Source: Chondrus crispus
Taxonomy: Eukaryota > Rhodophyta > Florideophyceae > Gigartinales > Gigartinaceae
Direction of reading: 5' to 3'
Assembly (NCBI RefSeq): GCF_000350225.1
Contig: NW_005179370.1
Location: 1 to 53,351 of the forward strand
Length of the DNA: 53,351 nucleotides
Shown: positions 19,781-30,616 of the stretch, piece after piece
How positions within the stretch are numbered: position 1 is the stretch's first letter
Layout of the letters: every line of letters begins with the position of its first letter
Notes under the pieces: generated by a model
What the model was told of the DNA's origin: nothing
Databases searched by the model: none
What the model saw: only the letters and a program-made list of their open reading frames with translations
Program-made: the position numbers and the translations under genes

Positions 19781-20940
19781 ATGGACACAATTCTAGCTTC
19801 TGATACTGAACACATCGTCGACGCCATTTTTGACGACGAATATGAACTCGAAAGAACTGACACGGTGATGAACTGCGCAGTTTTCATGATTGCGTCTTTG
19901 ATGCGGGGCAGGAGCCATGGACGCATCTGCGAATCTCGGAAAATTATCCGAGGGTCATGTAGCTAGTTCTCAGACTATCTATCACCTCACCCCCTGTATC
20001 CGCCGTCCAATTCCGGGCTGTCTTCCACATTCCGTTCATGCTATATCCCAAAATCCACCATGACCTGCTACCTCGATTTCCCATTTTTGCACAGCGTGTA
20101 TACTGTTTCGGAAAGCCTGGGCACACAAGTCACCATAAAATACTGTGCTCCGTAAGATAACTAGCTACCGTCTTGTCGTTTCGAGAACTCCATGACATGT
20201 TCCGCATGTCATGCGGGCCAACCATTGCCGTAGAGATTTCGCACTCATTGAGTGCGGAATCTCTACGCCAATGTTTGCCATATTTTTAGCATGCATGAAA
20301 GAACTATATGGCCCACCCTTGCTCAATCGCGAGCCTACTTTAACGAAATTGAGGCGTGTTGTACAGAAATGTGAAGCTTCTGGCTTTTCCGGGTGCATAG
20401 GATGTGAGGACTGCATGCATACTCACTGGAAAAACTGTCGGAAAGCCCAAAAGGTCCAAAACTATAATCCAAAGTCGGCCAAACTAGCTACGTTAAGCTG
20501 CGAGGCTTTAGTAGATTGTGATTGGTATTGTGGGCATTGGATTCGTGGACGTCCCGGAACCAACAAAGACATAAAAGTACTGGACAACAGCCCGCTATTC
20601 AATGATATTCTCACCGGCCGTCGCAGAATGAACCTACCTGAACATTACGTCATAAATAATATCTAGCGCTCATGGCTCCTTTTCATGGTTGGAGATGGAA
20701 TATACCCGCCTTTGGCAATTACAGTGTTGCCAGTAAGGGCTCCTACGAACGAAAGGCAAGGATACATGACACGTCGTCAAGAAGGAAGACGCAAAGACGT
20801 CGAGAAATTTTTTTGATTGGCTGGAAGGTTGCAGGGAAGGTTTAAAATTCTGACGGAGAGACACGAGTGGAGGGACTCAGCTATAAGTTTTGACCATTGA
20901 AGTCTGCATCATACTACACAATCTAACCGCAAGGATTTCT
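19781..20940 (+). pseudogene. Harbinger-type transposase (plant transposon protein family), broken
   Basis: The core, 20211-20666, reads GCEDCMHTHWKNCRKAQK, ALVDCDWYCGHWIRGRPGTNKDIKVLDNSPLF (given here as two adjacent motifs, DCDWYCGHWIRGRPG and TNKDIKVLDNSPLF) and LTGRRRMNLPEHYVINN. These are hallmarks of the PF04827-type transposase: D-C-M-H, the xDIxVLxxSPLF segment and the DGIYP segment. After a stop it goes on as VGDGIYPPLAITVLP, then ERQGYMTRRQEGRRKDVEKF (E/R-rich catalytic end), then GRFKILTERHEWRD to about 20900. An N-terminal piece from 19781 (MDTILASDTEHIVDAIFDDE) belongs by position. Several stops and shifts kill it. It is a different Harbinger branch from the relic at 10009-10977. 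It seems to have landed at or next to the gypsy integrase that begins at about 20938. Confidence 0.88.
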
Positions 20941-22850
20941 CTACATGAAAAGCTCGGATTGGAAGGTATCGATAGGTTGTCCAGAAGGCAAGAAGTATTT
21001 GCTATTACTAAGGGATGAATTTTCATCCGACATTTGGCTGTGGCCGACGGAAGACGCTATGGCCGCCGCAGCTGTCGAGGTACTCTGCGTTTGGATTAGG
21101 TCTTTGGTGCGATGGAACGGTTGATCAGCGACCAAGGCTCACATTTCCAAAATACCTTGATCTAGTCCCTGGTTGATGAACTGCGAACTAGACATCAGTT
21201 CACAACAGCCTATTCACCTTGGGAAAATAGAACTATCAAAAGGGTATGTCGCGAGGTCTTGCGTGCGTGTAAGGTACTAATAAGAAAATGGGAGCTGTCA
21301 CCAAAAGAATGGCCTTCGGTCACCGACGCTGAGCAGAGTGTGCTAGATCATGCCCATCACGGAATTTGGAACTGCGAAACAAGGGCAATTCAGGAGTCAA
21401 TCGCACGCCCCTTGAGGTCTTTACAGATATGAATCCTGTGTGGCCCCTTTGTAGTATAACCCCCCCTGGGGGCTTTTTAGTTAGATTGGATCAACAACAG
21501 GATCCCCTACTGTAGAGCTCGACGCTCTACAGTACAACCGCGCGTGTCCACGTGTACACCACGGAGACAAGGGACACGCGCATACACGTGCACACGTGTA
21601 CCACGCGCGAACGAAGCGCGCACGCACCACGGGTGATACGTGTACTGTCAGCCTCGACATAGCTGACAGTATTACAGTGCAGGCCGACCTGCACTACAGT
21701 AGCCCACTACAGTACCTCGGTACTGTAGTGTTATGATAGATTGTTTTGTATATTAAATATGGAGCGGACCGGCGGCGGTGGAGGGGGACAAGCACGGACT
21801 TGTCACCCACCGACCGTCAAGGTCCGACTTCCCGCTTATTCTAAGGTAGCACTCGCTAACTACCTTAGAGCGGCACCGAGCGCGGGTTGAGGACGCGCGC
21901 GGTACGCCCACGAGTCGGCTCCGCCTCCGCCCGTCGGTACTGGATCGTTACCCAGTACCGCGCCGGGGCGTCGAGGCGTCGAACCGCTCGCGCGTACCGG
22001 CGTCCTCCCCGTTCCCGCTCTACCACGCTACCCGGGCCAGCTGCCCGGTGCCGTTAGCCGGTGTCCTGCTTCACCCCCGTCTTCCCGATCGGACGGGGTC
22101 TCGGTCGAACTGTGCATACAACCCTATCGCTGGGGGTGTTTATGCTACACCCTTATCAGGTCACTACCTCCTTCGAAAGTATCAAAATGAATCAATTGAG
22201 AACGAAACTTGTGACGGTGTGTTAGTGGGAGTCGAGGAGCTGCATAAGTCACTTTTAGGAATTCACGAGGATGTCAAAGGTCTGATATCCGCCTCCCGGA
22301 AACGGCATGTGGACAGACACATTTGCCGCACGAACGTGTATGGAAAAAACTTCATGGAAAGAGTTTTCTTTTTGGTGCGGCGTGCGTAAAAAGAGGGGCA
22401 CAAGCTTCACTTCGTGTAGCGTGGCCCACGCAGAACTGTAGAGGCCAGTTCTGACTGGGTTTTTGAGGTTGAGGGCATTTTCAAGAACGAAATTTTCCGT
22501 GCGATGCGCCGCCGAGGCGCCTCGCACGGACAATTTCCTTTTGTGGAGTCCACTTGTACCGCGTACCGAGCAGATATGGACAGTCAGAGAGTGTCTCCAG
22601 ACCTGATAAAGGTGACGGAACAGAGCTCCACTACCAGATAGTAGAATGCTTAGAGAACATTCGAGACTTGGATGGCGGGCTTCAGGTATGGAATGGTCTT
22701 CCTGATGAGGAAGACTGGATTCGGTAACCTCTTGGGAAAGTGTCTGGCAATGTACCTGGTATGGTTGAGAACGTCCTATATGCGACCGGATTCCGACATT
22801 TCAAGCGCCCAGCACTCGCGCACTGCAATTATGCGTAGCAAGCCCTCGAT
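20938..22850 (+). pseudogene. Ty3/gypsy integrase with chromodomain, split by a solo LTR
   Basis: The integrase core begins with DF-LYMKSSDWKVSIGCPEGK and KYLLLLRDEFSSDIWLWPTE (20950-21060). It continues with SDQGSHFQNTL (about 21127) and AYSPWENRTIKRVCREVLR (21210-21255), where AAA (Lys) at 21238-21240 stands at the place of the catalytic Glu. It then reads TDMNPVWPL up to the insertion at 21450, and resumes at 22150 (IRSLPPSKVSK). The C-terminal part (22228-22386) reads VEELHKSLLGIHEDVKGL and YGKNFMERVFFLVRRA, typical of gypsy integrase ends. A chromodomain follows from about 22632 (YQIVECLENIRDLDG, WNGLPDEEDW) to 22830. Frameshifts and stops are scattered, and protease, RT and RNase H are absent. 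Chromodomain integrases target heterochromatin in known families; this copy is inactive. Confidence 0.9.
21450..22149 (+). repeat. Solo LTR, 700 bp, target-site duplication CCCTT
   Basis: Starts TGTAGTATAACCCCCC and ends GGGGTGTTTATGCTACA, so the ends are imperfect inverted repeats of TG...CA type. It is flanked by CCCTT at 21445-21449 and 22150-22154. Removing it and one CCCTT lets the interrupted gypsy integrase read straight through (NPVWPL then IRSLPP), which confirms the borders. It holds three CACGTG sites (21549, 21584, 21592) and a TACAGTACC/GGTACTGTA palindrome near 21710. A truncated inverted copy lies at 18455-19018. The parent element is not in the window. Confidence 0.93.
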
Positions 22851-22879
22851 CTGCAAAGAAAAAGCGCTTGAAGGCACTG

Positions 22880-23200
22880 TAACACTGTAACGCCGTGTGC
22901 TCCTCGCGTCGTTCAGCTTTGTGCTGTGCAGCACACTGCTGTTTTAAAGCCCCTGTAATGCGGGTACTCGTGTGCATATGGCAAAATCGGGCCTATTTAG
23001 CCCGTCCTCTCTTGAGAGAGCCAGTTACCTATTTTAATCCGATCCCGGGCGAAGGGGTGAGCATCGGCAATGATCCGACATCGCTTCTATTTGCATTTCA
23101 CGTAATTGTCTGGGGGATACGTAGGCGTCGGCAGGGAGTCGTTCGCAATAAAAGAAGGCACAGAGGATCGGCAAAGGAAGTGCGAACCAGTGTCCACACT
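22880..23200 (+). repeat. Possible start of the gypsy 3' LTR
   Basis: After the chromodomain ends and an A/G-rich run (GCAAAGAAAAAGCGC), the sequence TGTAACACTGTAACGCC begins at about 22880, as a gypsy 3' LTR would. A GGGGGATACGTAGGC block lies at 23113. There is no second copy in the window, so neither border nor identity is confirmed. Confidence 0.3.
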
Positions 23201-23309
23201 TGATCTTTTTGCTTTACTTTCTTTCACCCTTTCATTGGCAACTACTTTCCATCTTGCCGCTCTCTCTATACGCGACAGCCCCACGACGTGATATAGCTTT
23301 TGGCCGGAG

Positions 23310-23640
23310 AACTCGTGTGGCTTGGAAGAGGTGCGCTACCGCTGGCAGCATTTGTGGGATCGTTTATGCAGCAATACGTACCGTATCTAAAGGTGGAGCA
23401 TATCGTACAAGCAAACGGCATGTTAAAGAAGCTGAAAGACTTTGAGGCAGAAAACATTTCCGAAACCTAAACGGTGACATAGCGGCGGCCACAATGGAGT
23501 CTTTTCTGATGCTGTCTTTAACATTTCTCGGGCAAAACAGTATGGCCAAACAGGATTCTTTGACGGAATACTTTCTGGGTAAAGGGGAAAGCAAATGCTG
23601 CGTCCCATATCGTTGACTGGGCAAGTCGAAAGGAAAGCGA
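23310..23640 (+). pseudogene. Copia RT/RNase H fragment, left part of an interrupted gene
   Basis: Pieces in two frames read LPLAAFVGSFMQQYVPYL, VQANGMLKKLKDFEAENISE, then YGQTGFFDGILSG and finally DWASRKE at about 23613-23633. This is the RT-RNase H connection of a copia lineage like the one at 38873-47145. The gene is cut at about 23643 by a minus-strand copia element and resumes on the far side at 30622. Confidence 0.75.
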
Positions 23641-23643
23641 AGG

Positions 23644-24685
23644 TTATGGACGTAAGGACGTGATGAACATGGAAGGCTAGACTTGTTCGGATTTTCCCCT
23701 TGTGCGGTGCTGCTCTTTTCGGACTTTACTATGAACAACAACCCTTCAGTAGATATCATACGTACCTTGGTAAACCTGCCAAGAAACACAAACTATGCTC
23801 TTAGTGACTACAGGACAACATAGAGAGGGATACACTAATCCTGAGCCATAAAACGCATGACAGCTACTCCATACACATGTCTAGGTGATTTGTTGTGCGA
23901 GGACGGAACACTGATATGAAACCCAGTGACATGTCCAACGTAGCAACAAAAGGTCACCCACAATAGATTTTCGTGTTGTGTAGGCGAGTACCGTCTTTGC
24001 GCATGAAAGACAGTTGACTGTATAGCGAGGTTGGCCAATGTCGTGGCAAGTCTCGACGCGTATGACACGTGGTGAGAGAGTGCAATTCTTGAAAACTCCC
24101 GCAAACACTCTCCCAGCCACTCTCCTAGGTACGCAGCATTTGCATTTGTCTCACGTGCGCTCCAGTAATTGTGGCGGAATATAGGGGGAGGCATGCATGC
24201 ACAAAACGTACCTGGCATGCCTCTCTCTCCCACCCTCCATCCCTCTTAAGGCAGATGCCTCTCTCTCTTTATCACAGAACATGGAAACAATTATCAAGTT
24301 TTATTGGACGGGCTCAAAAGCGTTATTTGAGGGGATACAACGTTCCCCATGGGATGGAGGTGGGTAAGATGGAGGAGGGAATGGGAGCAGGCGATGCAGC
24401 ATAGCGCAGGGGTTTGGCATCTCCTTGGGATAGTAATCTTTTCTTTGTGAGCCCGGGTTCAATTCCCGAGCACAGCGCTAGTCTCAAAAGAGGCATTAGA
24501 TCCGATGATCAGGCGCTGCTAGTCTTTTTGGATTGATTATGAAAATGAAATTGTTTCAATTCGGTAGACAGCGTATCGAAACAACACGAACGTAATTATC
24601 CACGGTACCCGCAATTTAGAGGTGACTAAGGGAGAATTAATCAAAATAGGACACGAATGAACCGTTATGATAATGTAATTCAACA
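23644..24685 (-). repeat. 3' LTR of the minus-strand copia, interrupted by about 590 bp
   Basis: 23644-23967 matches 30155-30482, including GGTAAACCTGCCAAGAAACA and CATGTCCAACGTAGCAAC, and 24554-24685 matches 30483-30616. The bases between (23968-24553) have no counterpart in the other LTR and are therefore a later insertion. Read on the minus strand the LTR begins TGTTGAAT at 24685, directly after the polypurine tract. Confidence 0.85.
24391..24535 (+). repeat. tRNA-derived SINE-like sequence with Pol III A and B boxes
   Basis: An A-box match, TAGCGCAGGGG (24402-24412), and a perfect B box, GGTTCAATTCC (24456-24466), lie 54 bp apart. The T-arm pairs well around TTCAATT, but no 7-bp acceptor stem forms between the two sides. 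I therefore call it a tRNA-derived SINE head, not a tRNA gene. It sits in the segment inserted in the copia 3' LTR. The tail after the B box (to about 24535) ends in CTTTTTGG, which holds a five-T run that could end Pol III transcription. Confidence 0.5.
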
Positions 24686-24694
24686 CCTCCTCTT
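24686..24694 (-). other. Polypurine tract of the minus-strand copia
   Basis: On the minus strand AAGAGGAGG directly precedes the 3' LTR start TGTTGAAT. This is the expected place for the primer of plus-strand DNA synthesis. Confidence 0.7.
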
Positions 24695-24705
24695 GGTTCT
24701 TGAGT

Positions 24706-27700
24706 GTCGTCAAGTGTTTGGCCACAAAACGCCAAGGCCATGACGGTGGCACTCGAATGCTGGCCGAGCCAGGGGCTTCGTGAGTATGTCCGCCACCATA
24801 CTGTAGTCCAATGCGCCTGTCGGGCAGAGACCGCGGTCCGATGGTCCAGCAAAAACAACAACAGCAACAAAAAGAAGAACTGCCGATGGCACAGCGCTAC
24901 GGAGTGTCCGACTCTCCCTTCTCCGTTTAAACGAGCTTGCGACTCGTAGTAGCTCGGATCCCTGATGGGGGGGGGCACAGAGAAATAGCCCGGCCCGGGA
25001 TCGGTGTGGTAGAGACTTGAGAAGAGATCTGCTCGACGAGTGTGGGGTGGGGCGCGTACGTAGGTACCCCGGTTCCACTGGGTTGTAAGGTCAATGCTCG
25101 TTGAGCTTCTTCGACACCTTGTAACGCGACAAGGCCTTCGATGGGGGCGTCGCAACGCAGCCCGACGGGATGAAACAAAAGTAGCAGCGCTACGTCAACC
25201 GTGCCGCCCGATGGCTCGAAACACCTACACCGGTTTGGTCGCAACCGACACCGATGGTACCAACACTGGCTCGTAATTTAACGGAGCCCTTCGAGGGAGA
25301 CGTCGTTGCAACAGTCTCCGTCGGAAAATGGGTCACAGTAGCAGCGCTACGTCAACTGTGTCGCCCGATTGCTCGAAACACCTACACCGGTTCGGTCGCA
25401 ACCGAGGCCGATGGCACCAACACAAGATAAGGGAAAAATAGGTAGAATTAGAGATAGAAAAGGATAGGGAAATAAAGGAAAGAGAAAAGGGAACCCCGAG
25501 CGATAGAGGATGCCGTAGGCTTAGGTAAAAGGGAGCGTCTTGGTAGAGACGGACTTCGACCAAGGCGACATTCAACTCCGGCAACTCGGGTTGGTTTATT
25601 GACTTGTTCGGTCAAAAGGCTAAGTTATATAGAGCCCCGCCGGGGCGAGTACAGTAGCTCCCGGCTCTAGATTCTAGATCTAATCTAGTGTCAGCAAAAT
25701 TAATGACTAATTAACTAAATAAAATTAAATAATTAAAAATTAAAACTGTGCAATTATTCACACGTGTGTCCCCCAACCCGGACTACTTTTCATATCCAAA
25801 TGTTTTCCTTTCTTTTCAGCCCCCTTTCCAGGTGCGTATTGCACTACACATACTCCTTGTACTGTAGTAGATGATGGGAATGATCCCACTTCACATATTT
25901 TCGGGACAAAATTCTTGCGAATGGAGATGTGTTTGGCATGACGCGCACCCTCACTTCCCCACACAACTGCACCGTGATTATCTTCCATTACCGGAGTGCT
26001 TTCAGTTTGCTCACAACCGAATTCCTGCAGCAAATTTCGAAGCCATATCACCATCTTGTCCCTTCACCATGTGACACGAACTCTGCCTCTGTGGTATACA
26101 ATACCACTGCTCCCTGCATCAGAGATCTCCATGCCACAGAAGCTCTTCCCAATTGGAAAAGTGTTCCAGTACTTGACTTGCGATCTGTACGGTCGCCGGC
26201 CAAGTCTGCCTCGCAGTATGCTCTGAGTACTGGCTCATCGGAACAAAAACCTTGAGGGCGTGGTCTCTGGTTTCGTTCAGGTACTGAAGGATTCGTTTTA
26301 GTGCAACCCAATGTACTTGCTGTGGATTTGACGAATAGCTACATAATATTCCCACTGAGGCCGTAATGTCCGGACGTGTTCGCGTCGACAAAAACAAAAG
26401 GCATCCAAGTGGTTCCTGATATGTTTCTCGGTCTGTAGTAGGGCTCTCTGATTCCGCGATATCCTTGAGTGCACCTTCACCCATTGGTGTGGATACTGCC
26501 TTGCATGATGACATTACGAATCGCTTTAGAACGGCGAGAATGTAATGGCGTTGAGACAACCATATCCCTTCTGTGTCTTGCACAAAAACAACTCCGAGAA
26601 AGAATCGAAGAACGCTTAGATCCTTAACATCTACATGAGATCGAAATTCCTTCTTCACATCCCAAAACGCCTTCTCGTCGGGACCTATTAAGATAATATC
26701 ATCATCGTAAATCAATAACCATACTGATTCACGACGAAAAACGCATTCATCAGACAACAACGTTGCAAATTTCTCGTTCATGATCGATTGCCACTTCTCC
26801 TGCCAAAAAGTCAGAGCCTGCTTTAGGCCATACAAGCCTCAACGAAGCTTAAGGACCTTCCCATTGTCATACAAATCTACGCCTTAAGGTGGCTTGATGA
26901 ATACATCACTGTCAATTCTCCCATGCAAGATGGCAGTGCACACATCCATCTGATGTATCACGTACCCCCCCTGTGAAGCTATTGCTAAACAGGTTCGGAC
27001 AGTGTTAAAATCCACTACTGGCGCGATAGTCTACTCCACGTCGCCTTGGAGGTATTCTCTAGCCACCAAGCGGGCTTTATGGCGAATGAGCTTTCCCTTG
27101 TCGTCATATTTGCGAAGGAAAATGAACCAGGTTTACAATAGCTTTGCTCCTACTGGCAGATCTACAACTTCCTATGTTTAGTGTCGCTTCAAGGATTCCA
27201 ACTTCGAGCTGATGGCCTCCTTCCCGTCAACAGAATCTTCCTGTGAAAGCGCCTCGACTACCGTAGATGGTTTTGGTAGTGTACTGTCCGTCACAATGAA
27301 TGCCCCCGTAACTCGTTGACTGTTGAGAATAATACGTAGGAGCTCTTCGCTCCCGACGCGGGTATCTCGATTCATGCGGTGCTTCGTCATCGTCGACAAT
27401 CTCCCTTGACACGTCATGTAATGGTACCGGGTAGTATGTCAGTTGCTCCAACTGTTCGTCTGTCATTGCGTGGACTAAATCTGTGTTCTCGTGTTGGCCA
27501 TCTGCTGGATTTCTTTCGATGAGTTGGAATCATCCACTGGGAAGATGCGACGTTCTACATCACGTGGTGCTTAAGTGGTAGTCGGAGAAGAAAGGTGGTT
27601 GGCAGTCTGAGTACCATTCTGCCCAACATCTTCAATCAAACCTAATTCTTGCTCATCTCGTCCGAGCTGCGCTCCCGGGAAATTGTCCTCAACAATTGTA

Positions 27701-30020
27701 ACATCTCTTGAAAAAACGGCAACATTTCTCGAAGGGATCCAAAGTTTATACCGCTGGTATTCTAGACATGCGATCAGGATGCCTAATTCAGACTTGGGGT
27801 CTAACTTCTTGCAACGTTCTCTCTTAATGTGGTACCAACATAGAGACCCGAAAACTCGTCGTAGGTACGAGACGTCCGGCTTACGGTCTGTCATTAACTC
27901 ATATGAGGTGATGTCCTTATTCCTGGGGCAGAAGAACGTGTTGAGAATGCGAGCCGCGTGGAAGACGGTCTCAGCCCAGAACTTGCGGTGCAGGGATGCA
28001 TGCTCAAGCATGGAACGTGCTGACTCCATAATTGTCCGGTTAGCTCTCTCGGCCATACCGTTCACGTTAAGAGAGTAGAGTGGCGACATGCAATGCTCGA
28101 TTCCTTTTTCCTCGAGATAGTCCCTGATTCCGATATACTCCCCTCCGTTGTCACTCTGAACTGTCTTCAGGGTACAGTCAAACTTTCTTTCCAGTCAAGC
28201 ATGGTGAACTTTGAATTGAGCAAGAACATCACTCTTCCGAAAGATAGGGACAATGTTAATGTAGCCTGTGTGCTCGTCTATAAAGGACACAAAGTACCTA
28301 CTGCCAGAGAATGAAGAAATTGGCATTGGTCCGCACACATCTGAATGAATGACAGCACAGCGCACTTGGGATCGATGATTGTTTCTGTGCAATGTCTTTC
28401 TCGTCTAATTGACCTTCATACAGCCCGCGGATGGACTCTTCCCCCTCTTAGGCTTTCCCAGCCCCGTGACAGGGCCACTCGACAACCATCTTTTGATACT
28501 GTCCTTGTTGGAATGACCAAGTCTCTCATGCCAAAGCTTGATTCCGACACAATAATTTTCTGCATCAGAATCGACTCTCTCCTTGCGATTGTCCACAGCC
28601 CCGTAGGCAGTTTTGGATGTGGACCAAGGAGGAATCTGAGTAGCATTCATTCGGTATACACCCTGGTGTTTCACTCCTTGAATTGTCATCAGACCTTCGT
28701 GCATCCCACTGCAATTGTACCGGCCCCTATTGATAGCATATCCGTTTTCACACAAACCTGGAACAGGATATGAGATTTTTATGCAGTTCAGGGTCGAGGA
28801 GAAAATCGAAGAGAATAACTGTCCTTTCGTACTGTGCATCAGATATTTCGAGAGTAGTACGTAATTTCATTCTCCCCTTGTGCGTTGCAAACACTTTATC
28901 CCCGTTTCCAAGGATATCCCTCGTGGCTCAATATTCCGCAAATCTTCCAGCCAGTTCTTGCACAACACCATGTGATCAGAAGCACCGGAGTTTAGTAGGA
29001 ACGCATCCCTAGAATCTCTTTCTAACCCATCCGTGGAAGTTAGAGGGGATGGAGCTGTAGCAAATACATTTTCTTGATTTGCAATACGATTTCTTATAAA
29101 GTGGTACATTCTCTGATCGTTTGAACTAGATTCTGTGTAGCTGTCGATGTGACAAGTGTGCTCCCGTTACGTCAGCAGTAACTGCGCCTGTTGGGCCCTG
29201 CCGCTTTCCTTCTCGAATTCGCCTGCGAAAGAGACATTTTCAGTCTTGCCATTCTTGATGTGACAGTCACGGTCCAGATGCCCGATTTTTCCTCTCTCAT
29301 AGCAGCGACGTCTTTCAAACTTTGCGGACCGGAACTTCTTCTCCCAGAGATGCTGCTTCCGTCCACGTTCGTTCCATCTATTCACATTGAGTGCACGTGT
29401 GTGGTCCTCATCTCTTGGGGTCCTAGATGGACCGCCAGACCTCAGCAACTGCTCATCGTACTCTTGGAGCGGCATTGCAGTTTCTGTCTCCCAATCTAGG
29501 TTCTCAGGGACTCTCTGCAGCAAAGAATGGGCATGCACGAACGGCGAACGATTCTTGTCTCCGAAAGAGGCCAGTAACATGGCAACTTGCATGTCCTCAG
29601 TCACTACACTCTCTACAGATCCCAAACGATTAAAGGTTTCCTCGAAAGCGTTTAAGTAGTCCTGCATGGACTGTCCTTTTTAGCTCATTCTAGGCAGCTT
29701 CGTGTGAAGCTCTACCCTCGTTGCAGTATTAGAGACAGCGTACCTATCCCTTAGGCGGGTCCACATCTTGTACGGATTTTCCTGAAGTTAAGACAGAGAC
29801 GGAGAGGTCTATCTCGGAGGCCCCGGATAATCACGGCGCGAGCTGTCGCTATCTTCTTAGTAATTTCCTCAGTGAGTGGTACATCGGCAGTCAAAACGTT
29901 CGTCTCTACAACTTGCAGAATCTCCTTACCCACCAAAGCAGCCTCAGTCCTTGCACACCACAGATGATAATCTTCCCCTGGTTTTCCGAAGAACTTGTAA
30001 ATTCTTTTGCTGTTTTCCAT
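24706..30020 (-). pseudogene. Ty1/copia gag-pol, decayed, minus strand
   Basis: Gag starts at 30020 (MENSKRIYKFFGKPGEDYH) and continues after a shift at 29667 (MQDYLNAFEETFNRLGSVES). The zinc knuckle at 29263-29304 is CYERGKIGHLDRDC, with Arg in place of the second Cys. The protease motif at about 28975-29000 is FLLNSGASDHM, where Asn replaces the catalytic Asp. Pre-integrase (LWHERLGHSNKDSIKRW) is at about 28530. Integrase includes IHSDVCGPMPISSFSG (about 28350), VNGMAERANRTIMESARSML (28060) and its C-terminal part to 27571. RT runs from about 27230 (HKARLVARE, QMDVCTAILHG) to 26119, with IYDDDIILIG at about 26700 instead of YVDD. RNase H continues from about 26260 (AYCEADLAGDRTDRKSS). After the solo LTR it closes with VADILTKPLARPAFE and a stop near 24706. 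Many stops and shifts; inactive. Confidence 0.93.
24802..25848 (+). repeat. Solo LTR, 1047 bp, target-site duplication CATAC
   Basis: Starts TGTAGTCCAATGCGCCTG and ends GTATTGCACTACA, with CATAC on both sides (24797-24801 and 25849-25853). The host RNase H reads through the empty site (YYSTRSM then VADILTKP), confirming the borders. A second copy of the same family is at 41140-42265. Inside is a 157-bp direct duplication marked by GTAGCAGCGCTAC at 25181 and 25338. A TATA box, TTATATAG (25625-25632), followed by A-rich DNA suggests that the LTR is oriented on the + strand, opposite to its host element. Confidence 0.95.
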
Positions 30021-30154
30021 TCTGGGGGCCTGATTGGGATGCTGCGAGAGGACCAGATAAATCAGCCGTTCACACAAGAAGACCAGGAAAGGGAGGCACT
30101 TGGATTGAGAGAAAAGGTCTGCAGCGAGCGTGGACTGGGCCCATAACTCGAAGG

Positions 30155-30616
30155 TTATGGACGTAAGGACGTGACAAACATGGAAGGCTAGACTTGTTCG
30201 GATTTTCCCCATGAGCAGTGCTGCTCCTTTTCGTACTTTACTGTGAACAACAACCATTAAGTAGATATCACACGTAGCTTGGTAAACCTGCCAAGAAACA
30301 CAAACTATGCTCTTAGTGACTACAGAACGACATAGAGAGGGATACACTAATTCTGAGCCATAACACGCATGGCACCTAATCTATACACATGTCTACGTGA
30401 TTTGTTGTGCGAAGTCGGAACACTGATATGAAACCCAGTGACATGTCCAACGTAGCAACAAAAGGTCACCCACAATAGATTTGCAATCCGTTAGACAGCA
30501 TATCAAAACAACACGAACGTAATTATCCACGGTACCCGCAATTCGGAGGTGAGTAAGGGAGAATTTATCAGAATAGGACACGAACGAACCATAATGAGAA
30601 GGTAGGTCTTTCAACA
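30155..30616 (-). repeat. 5' LTR of the minus-strand copia
   Basis: Continuous copy of the direct repeat described for 23644-24685. On the minus strand it begins TGTTGAAAG at 30616. The sequence following it (about 30140-30154) reads GTTATGGGCCCAGTC on the minus strand and may be the primer-binding site. Gag starts 120 bp beyond. Confidence 0.85.

Noticed and set aside
18455..22149. A 3.7-kb DNA transposon with long terminal inverted repeats enclosing the Harbinger relic
   Set aside because: The right arm has its own CCCTT duplication and the gypsy frame continues across it, so it is an independent solo LTR; the left arm is truncated and adjoins a different element.
24391..24480. A functional tRNA gene
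   Set aside because: A and B boxes and a T-arm are present, but no acceptor stem pairs and the box spacing is long; a SINE head fits better.
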